DNA of 7,793 bases from Clostridiales bacterium. Its GTDB lineage: Bacteria > Bacillota > Clostridia > Lachnospirales > Lachnospiraceae. Positions 1 to 6,391 of the stretch are shown here, piece after piece. The position numbers were made by a program, and so were the translations under genes. The stretch's first letter is position 1. Each line of letters starts with the position of its first letter. The stretch is taken from assembly GCA_019420275.1 (NCBI GenBank), contig JAHZHN010000028.1, positions 1 to 7,793 on the forward strand, in the 5' to 3' direction. The notes beneath the pieces are model-generated. The model made no database searches, was not told the origin of the DNA, and saw only the letters and a list, made by a program, of their open reading frames with translations.

Positions 1-881
1 TCGGAGTATTTGCTGGAATCTTTATTCAGGGATATCAGCTTGATAATATTGATTTTAGCCATGGGCTCAAAGGAATTTTTGATGTATATCCAATTTTTGA
101 TGCACAAGGAAATTCAGGAGTGGGAACAAAATTCATCCCTGTCTTTTTCGTAACAGTAGCCTGTGGAATTACATCCGGATTTCACTCTACACAGTGTACT
201 TTAATTGGACGTTCTGTTGAACATGAAAAAGAAGGACGCACAGTCTTTTATGGAATGATGATCCTGGAAGGCCTGATCGCAATGATCTGGGCAGCTGCAG
301 CTATGGGACTTTACAACAGCGGTTCTACTGCAGGAGCTACTGCAGCAGTTGGCGAAGTTGCAAAAGGCCTGCTTGGTCCTGTGGGAGGAATCATGGCAAT
401 CCTCGGTGTGATTGTTCTTCCAATTACATCCGGAGATACCGCCCTTCGTTCCTGCCGTCTGATGGTGGCAGATTACTTGCACATTGATCAGAAAACAAGA
501 AAAAATCGTGTACTTGTGACATTGGGAATTTTTATTCCAGTTATTTTGATTCTTGTTTTTGCAAAAATGAATGCAGAAGGATTTAATATCCTTTGGAGAT
601 ACTTTGCATGGAGCAATCAGACTATCGGCGTATTTGCGTTTGCTGCAATCACCATTTATCTGATGGCAAAAAAAGGTGCAAAAAAAGGGATTTACCTGAT
701 TGCACTGATTCCGGGAAGTTTTTATATGTTCATCATATCTTCTTTCATTTTGAGTCAGAAAATCGGGTTTAGTCTTCCGATGACAGTCGCATACATAATC
801 GCAGGGATTCTGACTGCTTTGTATTTTGCAGGTTTGATCATTGCTGGCAAAAAGTATGCTGCAAACCATGAAGAAGAATAG
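1..881 (+). CDS. cstA: CstA-family carbon starvation transporter, C-terminal part (5' end outside window)
   Basis: The reading frame is open from the window edge (first whole codon at 3) to a TAG at 879-881, giving the last 292 residues. CstA proteins are inner-membrane transporters induced on carbon limitation and linked to peptide or pyruvate uptake; the substrate here cannot be told. Family signatures are visible: SGFHSTQ shortly after TKFIPVFFVTVACGI, PITSGDTALRSCRL in the middle, and WRYFAWSNQT before the last helices. About six or seven hydrophobic segments remain, and the protein ends in a charged tail (KKYAANHEEE). A GTG at 120 could be taken as a start, but the 39 codons upstream of it continue the CstA fold without a stop, so it is internal. 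There is no clear terminator after the stop. Clostridial CstA proteins are often shorter than the roughly 700-residue E. coli form, so about a third or more is probably missing upstream. Confidence 0.93.
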   Translation, partial: GVFAGIFIQGYQLDNIDFSHGLKGIFDVYPIFDAQGNSGVGTKFIPVFFVTVACGITSGFHSTQCTLIGRSVEHEKEGRTVFYGMMILEGLIAMIWAAAAMGLYNSGSTAGATAAVGEVAKGLLGPVGGIMAILGVIVLPITSGDTALRSCRLMVADYLHIDQKTRKNRVLVTLGIFIPVILILVFAKMNAEGFNILWRYFAWSNQTIGVFAFAAITIYLMAKKGAKKGIYLIALIPGSFYMFIISSFILSQKIGFSLPMTVAYIIAGILTALYFAGLIIAGKKYAANHEEE

Positions 882-908
882 GATTATTTTTCAAAACTGT
901 TTTTCGTA

Positions 909-938
909 GTTACATAAATGTTCCTTCTGCGCTATAAT
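909..938 (+). promoter_or_regulatory. Sigma-A-like promoter for the flavodoxin-family gene
   Basis: A perfect TATAAT lies at 933-938. A GTTACA at 909-914 matches four of six positions of TTGACA with an 18-bp spacer. The predicted transcription start is near 945, leaving a leader of about 30 nt before the ATG at 974. This fits independent transcription of the reductase gene rather than read-through from cstA. The -10 box is strong and the -35 box is weak, which would suit regulated expression. Confidence 0.6.
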
Positions 939-953
939 ATTTACTAGAAGGAA
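921..953. promoter_or_regulatory. Inverted repeat flanking the -10 box (possible operator)
   Basis: TTCCTTCT at 921-928 and its exact reverse complement AGAAGGAA at 946-953 are separated by 17 bp that contain the TATAAT box. Arm centres are 25 bp apart. One arm lies in the promoter spacer and the other at the expected transcription start, so a bound dimer would block RNA polymerase. The downstream arm is purine-rich and resembles ribosome-binding-site sequence, so chance is a real alternative. No regulator gene lies next to it in the window. Confidence 0.35.
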
Positions 954-973
954 AAAGAAAGAAGGAATTGTAA

Positions 974-1543
974 ATGAAAGTTTTGATGTTAAACGGAAGC
1001 CCCAGAAAAGATGGATGTACGTATACTGCACTTGGCCGGATTGCGGAGGCATTAAAAGAGAATGGGATTGAAAGTGAAATCTTTCAGGCAGGAGATCCGG
1101 CGCTTGAAAATGTAAAGGCCGCTGCTGAAAAAATGAAGGAAGCAGATGCTCTGATCGTTGGTTCTCCTGTATACTGGGCATCTCCATCTGGACAGATCGT
1201 GGAATTTATGGATAAGTTTTGTTCCATTGCCGGAAAGGATATGCTTCTGAAGCCTGCGGCTGCAATTGCATCTGCAAGACGTGCAGGTACGACAGCAACA
1301 CTGGATGTTCTCTTAAAATATTTTTCATTTCACCAGATGCCGGTTGTTTCTTCGAACTATTGGAATATGGTTCATGGCAACACACCGGATGAAGTGATGC
1401 AGGACAAGGAAGGTCTTCAGATCATGCATGTTCTCGGGAAAAATATGGCATGGCTTCTGCATTGTCTGGAAGCCGGAAAAAATGCCGGAGTTCCAAAACC
1501 GGCAGCAGAGGAGAAGATCAAAACAAATTTTATTCGTTCATAA
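974..1543 (+). CDS. Flavodoxin-family NAD(P)H-dependent FMN reductase-like protein
   Basis: This 189-residue cytoplasmic protein has a flavodoxin-like fold and probably binds FMN and passes electrons from NAD(P)H to an unknown acceptor. The N-terminal beta strand and phosphate loop MKVLMLNGSPRKDGCT (residues 1-16) and the second FMN-contact loop GSPVYWASPSGQ (63-74) are typical. The stretch SARRAGTTATLD (100-111) and the YWNMVHGNTPDEV region (129-141) mark a subgroup common in gut Clostridia. From memory, relatives of this subgroup carry a CxxCxxC-type loop between the first and second FMN loops. Here that loop is absent and residues 36-58 run straight through (FQAGDPALENVKAAAEKMKEAD). The ATG at 974 has a GAAGGA ribosome binding site ending 7 nt upstream. 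The gene has its own promoter and terminator, so it looks monocistronic. The substrate is unknown; quinone or nitro-compound reduction is only a guess. Confidence 0.88.
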   Translation: MKVLMLNGSPRKDGCTYTALGRIAEALKENGIESEIFQAGDPALENVKAAAEKMKEADALIVGSPVYWASPSGQIVEFMDKFCSIAGKDMLLKPAAAIASARRAGTTATLDVLLKYFSFHQMPVVSSNYWNMVHGNTPDEVMQDKEGLQIMHVLGKNMAWLLHCLEAGKNAGVPKPAAEEKIKTNFIRS

Positions 1544-1568
1544 TTTAAGAGTGGATTAGCAGACACTG

Positions 1569-1595
1569 CCGGCAGAGATAATCTGCCGGTTTTTT
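1569..1595 (+). terminator. Rho-independent terminator after the flavodoxin-family gene
   Basis: A perfect 8-bp stem, CCGGCAGA (1569-1576) with TCTGCCGG (1582-1589), has a 5-nt GATAA loop and is followed at once by six T residues (1590-1595). It begins 25 nt after the stop codon of the reductase gene. It separates that gene from the glycosyltransferase operon downstream. Confidence 0.95.
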
Positions 1596-1625
1596 CATTT
1601 CAATCATTCATAATAATTAATAAAG

Positions 1626-1670
1626 TTTAAGATTTGCTTTGGGATTTTTTTAAGAAAGGAGCGGCATAAT
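1626..1670 (+). promoter_or_regulatory. Phased TTTAAGA direct repeats and -10 box (possible response-regulator-activated promoter)
   Basis: Three like-oriented repeats are seen: TTTAAGATT (1626-1634), TTTGGGATT (1638-1646) and TTTAAGAAA (1649-1657). Start-to-start distances are 12 and 11 bp, about one DNA turn. A CATAAT (1665-1670, five of six against TATAAT) starts 9 nt after the last TTTAAGA core. No -35 hexamer lies at 16-18 bp from it. Known OmpR/PhoB-family activators bind direct repeats at about 11-bp spacing that replace the -35 element, with the -10 box about 10 bp further on, so the geometry fits. The expected start near 1677 would give a very short leader beginning at the ribosome binding site. 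The repeats are seen; the regulator and the promoter function are inferred. Confidence 0.4.
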
Positions 1671-1677
1671 AGTTTTC

Positions 1678-1685
1678 AGGAGGTG
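1678..1685 (+). promoter_or_regulatory. Strong ribosome binding site that sets the glycosyltransferase start
   Basis: AGGAGGTG is a perfect match to the anti-Shine-Dalgarno sequence and lies 9 nt before the ATG at 1695. The in-frame GTG at 1683 overlaps this motif and so cannot be the start it serves, which places the start at 1695. Confidence 0.85.
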
Positions 1686-1694
1686 GATAAAATC

Positions 1695-2642
1695 ATGAAA
1701 GCACATAGAATTACCATAATCATTCCCTGTTTTAACGAAGAAGAGACGCTCCCTGTATATTATCAGGCAATGCTGCCTGTCATGAAACAGATGAATCCCG
1801 TTGATTTTGAGCTTCTATTTATTGATGATGGATCCAGCGATCATACCTTGCTTGAAATGAAACAACTGCATCAAAAAGATCCGCGCTGTAAATATCTTTC
1901 TTTTTCCCGTAATTTTGGAAAAGAAGCGGCTATTTATGCGGGGCTTTCCAAAGCAAGCGGCGATTATGTTGCAGTTATGGATGTAGATCTGCAGGATCCA
2001 CCGTCACTTTTGCCAGAAATGTACAAAATCCTGATAGAAGAGGAGTATGACAGTGTTGCAACCAGACGATCAGACCGCACCGGAGAACCCCAAATACGTT
2101 CTTTTTTATCTGACAGTTTCTATAAAATCATCAACCGGATTTCAAAAACAGAAATTATGCGTGGTGCCAGAGATTTTCGTCTTATGAAGCGGAACATGAC
2201 AGATGCAGTTTTGGAAATGAGTGAATACAACCGATTTTCGAAAGGTATTTTTGAATGGGTAGGATTTCGCACAAAATGGTTGGAATACGAAAATATTGAA
2301 CGTTCTGCAGGCGAAACAAAATGGTCTTTGAAAAAACTGTTTGTCTATTCAATGGAAGGAATCACTGGATTTTCGGTAGCTCCGCTATCACTGGCATCTG
2401 TACTTGGACTTTTATTTTGTCTGATTTCATTTGTCATGATCGTGGTGATTATCATAAGGACATTGATCTGGGGCGATCCTGTGTCTGGCTGGCCTTCGCT
2501 TACCTGTATCATATTTATGGTAAGCGGAGTGCAGCTTTTGTGTACGGGAATTGTTGGGCAATATCTGTCCAAAACATATCTGGAGACAAAGCATCGGCCG
2601 ATCTTTATTTTAAAAGATTCCAGTGAAAAGGAGAACATATGA
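1695..2642 (+). CDS. Family-2 glycosyltransferase, CsbB/GtrB-like polyprenyl-phosphate sugar synthase
   Basis: This 315-residue protein probably transfers a sugar from a nucleotide sugar to undecaprenyl phosphate on the inner face of the membrane. The GT-A fold shows PCFNEEE (residues 11-17), the DDGSS nucleotide-binding motif (44-48) and DVDLQDPP (96-103), which holds the metal-binding DxD and the QDPP signature of dolichyl/polyprenyl-phosphate sugar synthases. GARDFRLM (157-164) and the basic region before the membrane also fit. Two C-terminal helices (about 231-256 and 269-291) followed by KHRPIF are typical of GtrB/CsbB proteins. The stop overlaps the next start in ATGA, so the two genes are translationally coupled. 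The YfhO partner downstream points to CsbB-like work in glycosylating lipoteichoic acid or a similar polymer. Other GT2 paralogues (YkoT/YkcC-like) cannot be excluded, and the sugar is not known. Confidence 0.9.
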   Translation: MKAHRITIIIPCFNEEETLPVYYQAMLPVMKQMNPVDFELLFIDDGSSDHTLLEMKQLHQKDPRCKYLSFSRNFGKEAAIYAGLSKASGDYVAVMDVDLQDPPSLLPEMYKILIEEEYDSVATRRSDRTGEPQIRSFLSDSFYKIINRISKTEIMRGARDFRLMKRNMTDAVLEMSEYNRFSKGIFEWVGFRTKWLEYENIERSAGETKWSLKKLFVYSMEGITGFSVAPLSLASVLGLLFCLISFVMIVVIIIRTLIWGDPVSGWPSLTCIIFMVSGVQLLCTGIVGQYLSKTYLETKHRPIFILKDSSEKENI

Positions 2643-5275
2643 AGAACAGATATACACAATTACGGGTTTCCATTCTTTTCATTTTTTTGACTCTGCTTTT
2701 TTGTTGGTTATTTTGTGGAAAATATGGGGTGTTTGGTTCTAAAGTAGATTGGATCAGCCAGCACAGCGTATTTCCGGACTATTTCCGGCAGCAATTTTAC
2801 GATACGGGAGATTTCTTCCCGGAATTTGCCCTTGATATAGGAGGCGGACAAAACATCTATCATTTTGCTTATTACGGATTGTACAGTCCTGTTTTCTGGC
2901 TTTCGTACCTGTTGCCCTTTGTAAAAATGAGTGATTATCTGATTGCTGCATCCTTTGTCTGTCTTACCGCATCCATAATTTTGTTTTACTGCTGGCTGAA
3001 AAAAAGAGGATTTTCCCCCATCATCTGTTTTCTGACGGCCTGTCTGTTTCTGCTGGCAGCACCTATGATTTTTCAGTCTTATAACCAGATTATGTTTGTA
3101 AACTATATGCCATTTTTATGTATGGGACTCTGGGGCGTAGATTCTTTTCTCGAAAAGGGGAGTTCGTTTCTCTATATACTGAGTGTATTTTTCATGATCC
3201 TGACCAGCTTTTATTTCAGTGTCGGAGGAATTCTGGTTTTGATTTTATATGGGATGCATCGATACTTTCTGCTGCAGGATTTATCAGAAGAAGACCTCCA
3301 CCTTTGGCGTTTTTTCCGAGATGGGATTCGTTTTTTGTACCCCACACTGCTTGCAATTCTGCTGAGTGCCTTCTTTTTGATGCCGACTGCAATGGCTTTG
3401 ACAGGAGGAAGAGGCGAAAACAGAGATACAACGCTTTTGTCTCTTTTGATTCCTTCTATCAAACTTTCTGCGGTTTTGTATCACCCGTATGGCATTGGTC
3501 TGACCACACTGGCTGTGACAGCTTTGCTTGCCGGAATTACATGGAAACGAAAAGGAGAGCGGATTCTTGCATGGGGGTTGATTTTCATTTTGACGATACC
3601 TTTATTTTCGTATCTCCTCAATGGTGGATTATACATCCGGGATAAGGTTTTGATTCCATTTTTGCCGCTTTTCTATTACCTGATTGCGTATTATATCCAA
3701 AAACAGCAAAAAGAATTCCGACCATTCCGACATGGAATTCTACCGTATCTTCTGACGGCTGTTCTGATACTGATCGGAGATACAAGTTCCATGCCAAAAT
3801 TCAGTCGAGTTCTTTTATTCCTTGATGCCATTTTTATGATGTTCTGTTATCTGCTTTTTTACAAAATCCACCGATTGCATACCCGGGGGTGCAAAAGATT
3901 CTTACAGTATACGGGAATTTTATGCCTTTTCATTCCGGCGCTTCTGTTTCTCAGCATCTATGATTATTTCTTTCAGACACAAGCGGGATATATGCTGGAT
4001 GTAGATTTTTATCAAAAGATAACTACTCATGATACAAAAAAAGCAATCGAATTTGTAGACTCGAACGATACTTTCTGCCGAATGGAACAACTTGGAACAA
4101 ATCAGGAGGGATTTGCAAATCTGAACCGTATTCAAACTATCGGACAGCACAGCAGTTCTATATATTCTTCTGTATACAATGAAGCGTATCAGAAATTTCG
4201 TACAGAAACTTTTGAACTGGAAGAACCTTACCGGAATTTTCTGATGCAGCCAGCTTCCAGAAACCCAGTTTATCAACGGTTTATGGGAGTTAAATATCTG
4301 ATCAGTCAAGAAGAAATTCCCGGATATGAAAAAATGGGGATCATGGGAAACACAAAGATACTTCAAAACGATCGTGTATCGCCGATCGCATATGCAACGA
4401 ATCGGTTATTGAATCAAAAAACCTATGAAACATTAGGCTTTCCATATAATCAGACAACCTTGTTGGATTACGCAGTGATAGAAGAGGGCGGAAAGCAGGA
4501 GAAACCGACTTCCGACAGTCTGAAAATCACACCGGGGACTCTGAAATTCCCAAAGTTAAGAAAAGATGGCAACGTTCTTATCCAAACGAAGGATGCCATA
4601 ACGGCTGATCTACAGCAGCCCGAAACAGTCCGACTACATTTGACAGAATTATTTCCCGGCAAGAAGAACCAAGACCATCGGAAGGACATTTTATTTCTGC
4701 AGTTTCGGATTAAAAATCAGAATCCGTCTTCTGATGTATCCATTACCCTGGAAAAAGAACGGAACAAATTAAGTGCCAGATCCCACATTTATTATAACCA
4801 CAATGAAACTTTTACTTATGCAGTTCCGCTCAGAAAAGGTCAGAAGGACATTGCGCTGACTCTTGGAACGGGAGATTATCAGCTTTCTGATCTGAAAATC
4901 TTTCTGGGATCCTGGGCATCGTTCAATGCGGAAAATACACTGTATCAGTCTGAATTTCAAATAAATCGACAAACTTCCAGCGGAGATAAAATCAAAGGAA
5001 CAGTCACGACAAAATCAGATGGTTATTTTATCACGACCATTCCTTATGATACTCATTTTGAAGTTCTGGTAGATGGCAGGAATATCTCCTGTGAAAAAGT
5101 CAATACCGCATTTCTTGGATTCCCTTTAAACAAAGGAAATCATCGGATTGAAATTTCCTACCATGCACCGGGTGCCAATGTCGGAAAACTCCTGTCCTTA
5201 TTAGGGATTCTACTTTGTTTCCTGCATTTGACTTCCTGCTTTCAGCATACGAAACAGACGTCTCGCTGCATTTAG
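2639..5275 (+). CDS. yfhO: YfhO-family polytopic membrane protein, putative GT-C glycosyltransferase
   Basis: This 878-residue protein has about 12-14 membrane segments in residues 8-441, an extracytoplasmic domain of about 400 residues (442-847) and one last helix (about 848-868). The first outer loop has SKVDWISQHSVFPDYFRQQ (34-52) followed by GGGQNIYHFAYYGLYSPVFW (68-87). This matches the YfhO pattern of an acidic first loop where GT-C enzymes place their catalytic aspartate, with D37 as a candidate. The C-terminal part, DGYFITTIPYDTHFEVLVDG (794-813) then GNHRIEISY, is the usual YfhO beta-rich ending. In Bacillus subtilis YfhO works with CsbB and a GtcA flippase to add GlcNAc to lipoteichoic acid on the outer membrane face. 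Here the start is coupled to the glycosyltransferase stop (ATGA, AAAAGGAG 5 nt upstream), which supports the same pairing. The last 21 codons and stop overlap the convergent glycerate kinase gene. The acceptor polymer is inferred. Confidence 0.88.
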   Translation: MKNRYTQLRVSILFIFLTLLFCWLFCGKYGVFGSKVDWISQHSVFPDYFRQQFYDTGDFFPEFALDIGGGQNIYHFAYYGLYSPVFWLSYLLPFVKMSDYLIAASFVCLTASIILFYCWLKKRGFSPIICFLTACLFLLAAPMIFQSYNQIMFVNYMPFLCMGLWGVDSFLEKGSSFLYILSVFFMILTSFYFSVGGILVLILYGMHRYFLLQDLSEEDLHLWRFFRDGIRFLYPTLLAILLSAFFLMPTAMALTGGRGENRDTTLLSLLIPSIKLSAVLYHPYGIGLTTLAVTALLAGITWKRKGERILAWGLIFILTIPLFSYLLNGGLYIRDKVLIPFLPLFYYLIAYYIQKQQKEFRPFRHGILPYLLTAVLILIGDTSSMPKFSRVLLFLDAIFMMFCYLLFYKIHRLHTRGCKRFLQYTGILCLFIPALLFLSIYDYFFQTQAGYMLDVDFYQKITTHDTKKAIEFVDSNDTFCRMEQLGTNQEGFANLNRIQTIGQHSSSIYSSVYNEAYQKFRTETFELEEPYRNFLMQPASRNPVYQRFMGVKYLISQEEIPGYEKMGIMGNTKILQNDRVSPIAYATNRLLNQKTYETLGFPYNQTTLLDYAVIEEGGKQEKPTSDSLKITPGTLKFPKLRKDGNVLIQTKDAITADLQQPETVRLHLTELFPGKKNQDHRKDILFLQFRIKNQNPSSDVSITLEKERNKLSARSHIYYNHNETFTYAVPLRKGQKDIALTLGTGDYQLSDLKIFLGSWASFNAENTLYQSEFQINRQTSSGDKIKGTVTTKSDGYFITTIPYDTHFEVLVDGRNISCEKVNTAFLGFPLNKGNHRIEISYHAPGANVGKLLSLLGILLCFLHLTSCFQHTKQTSRCI

Positions 5276-6358
5276 ATACAATTCTTCCGCTTGTTCTAGC
5301 GCTGTATGCAGTTCCATGGGGGCATTGACTGTAGTCAGGATTGAGTCGATTCCTGACTCGTAGATTTTTTCTGCCCCCTGTCCCATGGAACCTACAAGCG
5401 CCACAACAGGAATCCCATATTTTTTGCTGCGCATTCCGACTCCGTGGAGAACTTTTCCAAAAGCAGACTGCCAGTCTGTCCGCCCCTCTCCGGTAACCAC
5501 AAGAGAAACGCCCTGCAGACGACTGTCAAAATTAACCAGATCTAATACCGTCTCAATTCCGGATTTTAATGTTGCATTCAAAAATACGACCAGGGCTGCA
5601 CCAAGTCCACCGGCTGCACCAGCACCTGGAATTTCATTGACATCTACCTGGAACACTTTCAAAAGAAGCTCCCGATAGTGAAGCATTCCGCTTTCTAATT
5701 CATTTAAAAGTTCTGGACTTCCTCCTTTTTGAGGGCCAAATGTATAAGTTGCTCCATTTTCACCGCAAAGTGGATTGTTAACATCACACATAACGGTAAA
5801 TTTTGTTTTTGAAACTCTTGGATCCAATTCAGAAAGATCGATTCTGGAAATCTTACTTAGATTTTCTCCACAACCTTCTAATTCCTTTCCATTTTCATCC
5901 AAAAAGCGGACGCCTAGTGCACACATACATCCCATGCCGCCATCGTTTGTGGCAGATCCGCCAATTGCAATGGAAATATCTCGAAAACCATGGTTTAAAG
6001 CATCTCGGATCATTTCTCCGGTTCCGTATGTCGTTGTTTTTGCCGGATTTCTTTCTGTTTCTGAAAGTAGTGGAAGACCGGATGCGGCTGCCATTTCCAT
6101 AATCGCCCGATTTTCATCCAACTTTCCATAGAAACAGTTCGTAGGTTTCCAGAGAGGCCCGCATACGGTCAGAGGAATCCTTTCGCCTTTCACTGCACAC
6201 AGAACAGCGTCCGTCGTTCCTTCTCCACCATCTGCAGTTTCGACACTTGTGCAGATACAATCTGGAAACGATTCTTTAGCAGCTGTCGTAAGTAACTCTG
6301 CAATGCGTGCAGAAGATAACGTGCCTTTAAAAGAATCCGATGCAAATAAAAATTTCAT
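5210..6358 (-). CDS. glxK: Glycerate kinase, GlxK/GarK family
   Basis: This 382-residue cytoplasmic enzyme phosphorylates glycerate with ATP, most likely giving 2-phosphoglycerate for lower glycolysis. Its length is normal for the family (about 375-385). Motifs in order are DSFKGTLS (residues 8-15), ADGGEGT (42-48), IGGSATNDGGMG (132-143), CDVNNPLCGENGAT (191-204), GPQKG (208-212), PGAGAAGGLGA (244-254) and VTGEGRTDWQSAFGK (288-302). No expected block is missing. The ATG has a GGGAGG ribosome binding site 9 nt upstream (6368-6373 on the plus strand). It lies 33 bp after the GntP-family permease on the same strand, so the two probably share a transcript. The family core ends near RLFRMLKAG; the last residues (SQMQETK) lie in the stretch shared with the 3' end of yfhO. 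Whether the product is 2- or 3-phosphoglycerate cannot be read from the sequence. Confidence 0.95.
   Translation of the reverse strand: MKFLFASDSFKGTLSSARIAELLTTAAKESFPDCICTSVETADGGEGTTDAVLCAVKGERIPLTVCGPLWKPTNCFYGKLDENRAIMEMAAASGLPLLSETERNPAKTTTYGTGEMIRDALNHGFRDISIAIGGSATNDGGMGCMCALGVRFLDENGKELEGCGENLSKISRIDLSELDPRVSKTKFTVMCDVNNPLCGENGATYTFGPQKGGSPELLNELESGMLHYRELLLKVFQVDVNEIPGAGAAGGLGAALVVFLNATLKSGIETVLDLVNFDSRLQGVSLVVTGEGRTDWQSAFGKVLHGVGMRSKKYGIPVVALVGSMGQGAEKIYESGIDSILTTVNAPMELHTALEQAEELYLNAARRLFRMLKAGSQMQETK
5333..5370 (+). terminator. Weak stem-loop with T-run inside glxK, possible terminator for the yfhO transcript
   Basis: AGTCAGGA (5333-5340) pairs perfectly with TCCTGACT (5351-5358) across a 10-nt loop, and a run of six T residues follows at 5365-5370. 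It starts 57 nt after the yfhO stop and is the only terminator-like structure seen on the plus strand there. The 6-nt gap between stem and T-run and the moderate GC content make it a poor terminator. The sequence also codes for glxK on the other strand, so chance is quite possible. Confidence 0.25.
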
Positions 6359-6391
6359 AATAATCAGCCTCCCTTTTTATAGAGTATCTTT

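Noticed and set aside
666..689. Two A7 runs in cstA within a 12-bp tandem repeat (GCAAAAAAAGG twice), possible slippery sites
   Set aside because: They encode AKKGAKKG in a plain cytoplasmic loop and the zero frame continues through conserved CstA sequence to a natural end. No stimulatory structure or useful alternative frame was seen.
201..869. Long minus-strand open frame (222 codons) antisense to cstA
   Set aside because: Its translation is rich in Cys, His and Ser with no family motif, and it mirrors an intact CstA reading frame with clear signatures. It is a shadow of codon usage.
882..908. Terminator for cstA
   Set aside because: Only an A/T-only pairing (AAAA with TTTT around CTG) is present, with no GC stem, so no terminator is claimed.
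1634..1670. TTGCTT (1634-1639) and CATAAT (1665-1670) as an ordinary sigma-A promoter
   Set aside because: The spacer would be 25 bp, far beyond the usable 16-19 bp. The -10 box only makes sense with an activator taking the place of the -35 element.
1683..1685. GTG as start of the glycosyltransferase
   Set aside because: It lies within the AGGAGGTG ribosome binding site. The ATG at 1695 is correctly spaced from that site.
3118..3645. 175-codon plus-strand open frame inside yfhO
   Set aside because: It lies in another frame of an intact membrane-protein gene, has no ribosome binding site of note, and its composition (many Phe, Cys and Arg) is typical of an off-frame reading of membrane segments.
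5135..5158. Minus-strand GGAAAT/ATTTCC hairpin as terminator of the gntP-glxK transcript
   Set aside because: The 6-bp AT-rich stem with a 12-nt loop and an interrupted T stretch is too weak, and it lies in yfhO coding sequence.
5775..6131. Plus-strand open frames antisense to glxK
   Set aside because: The minus strand shows every GlxK motif in order. The plus-strand frames show none of any family and have no start signals.
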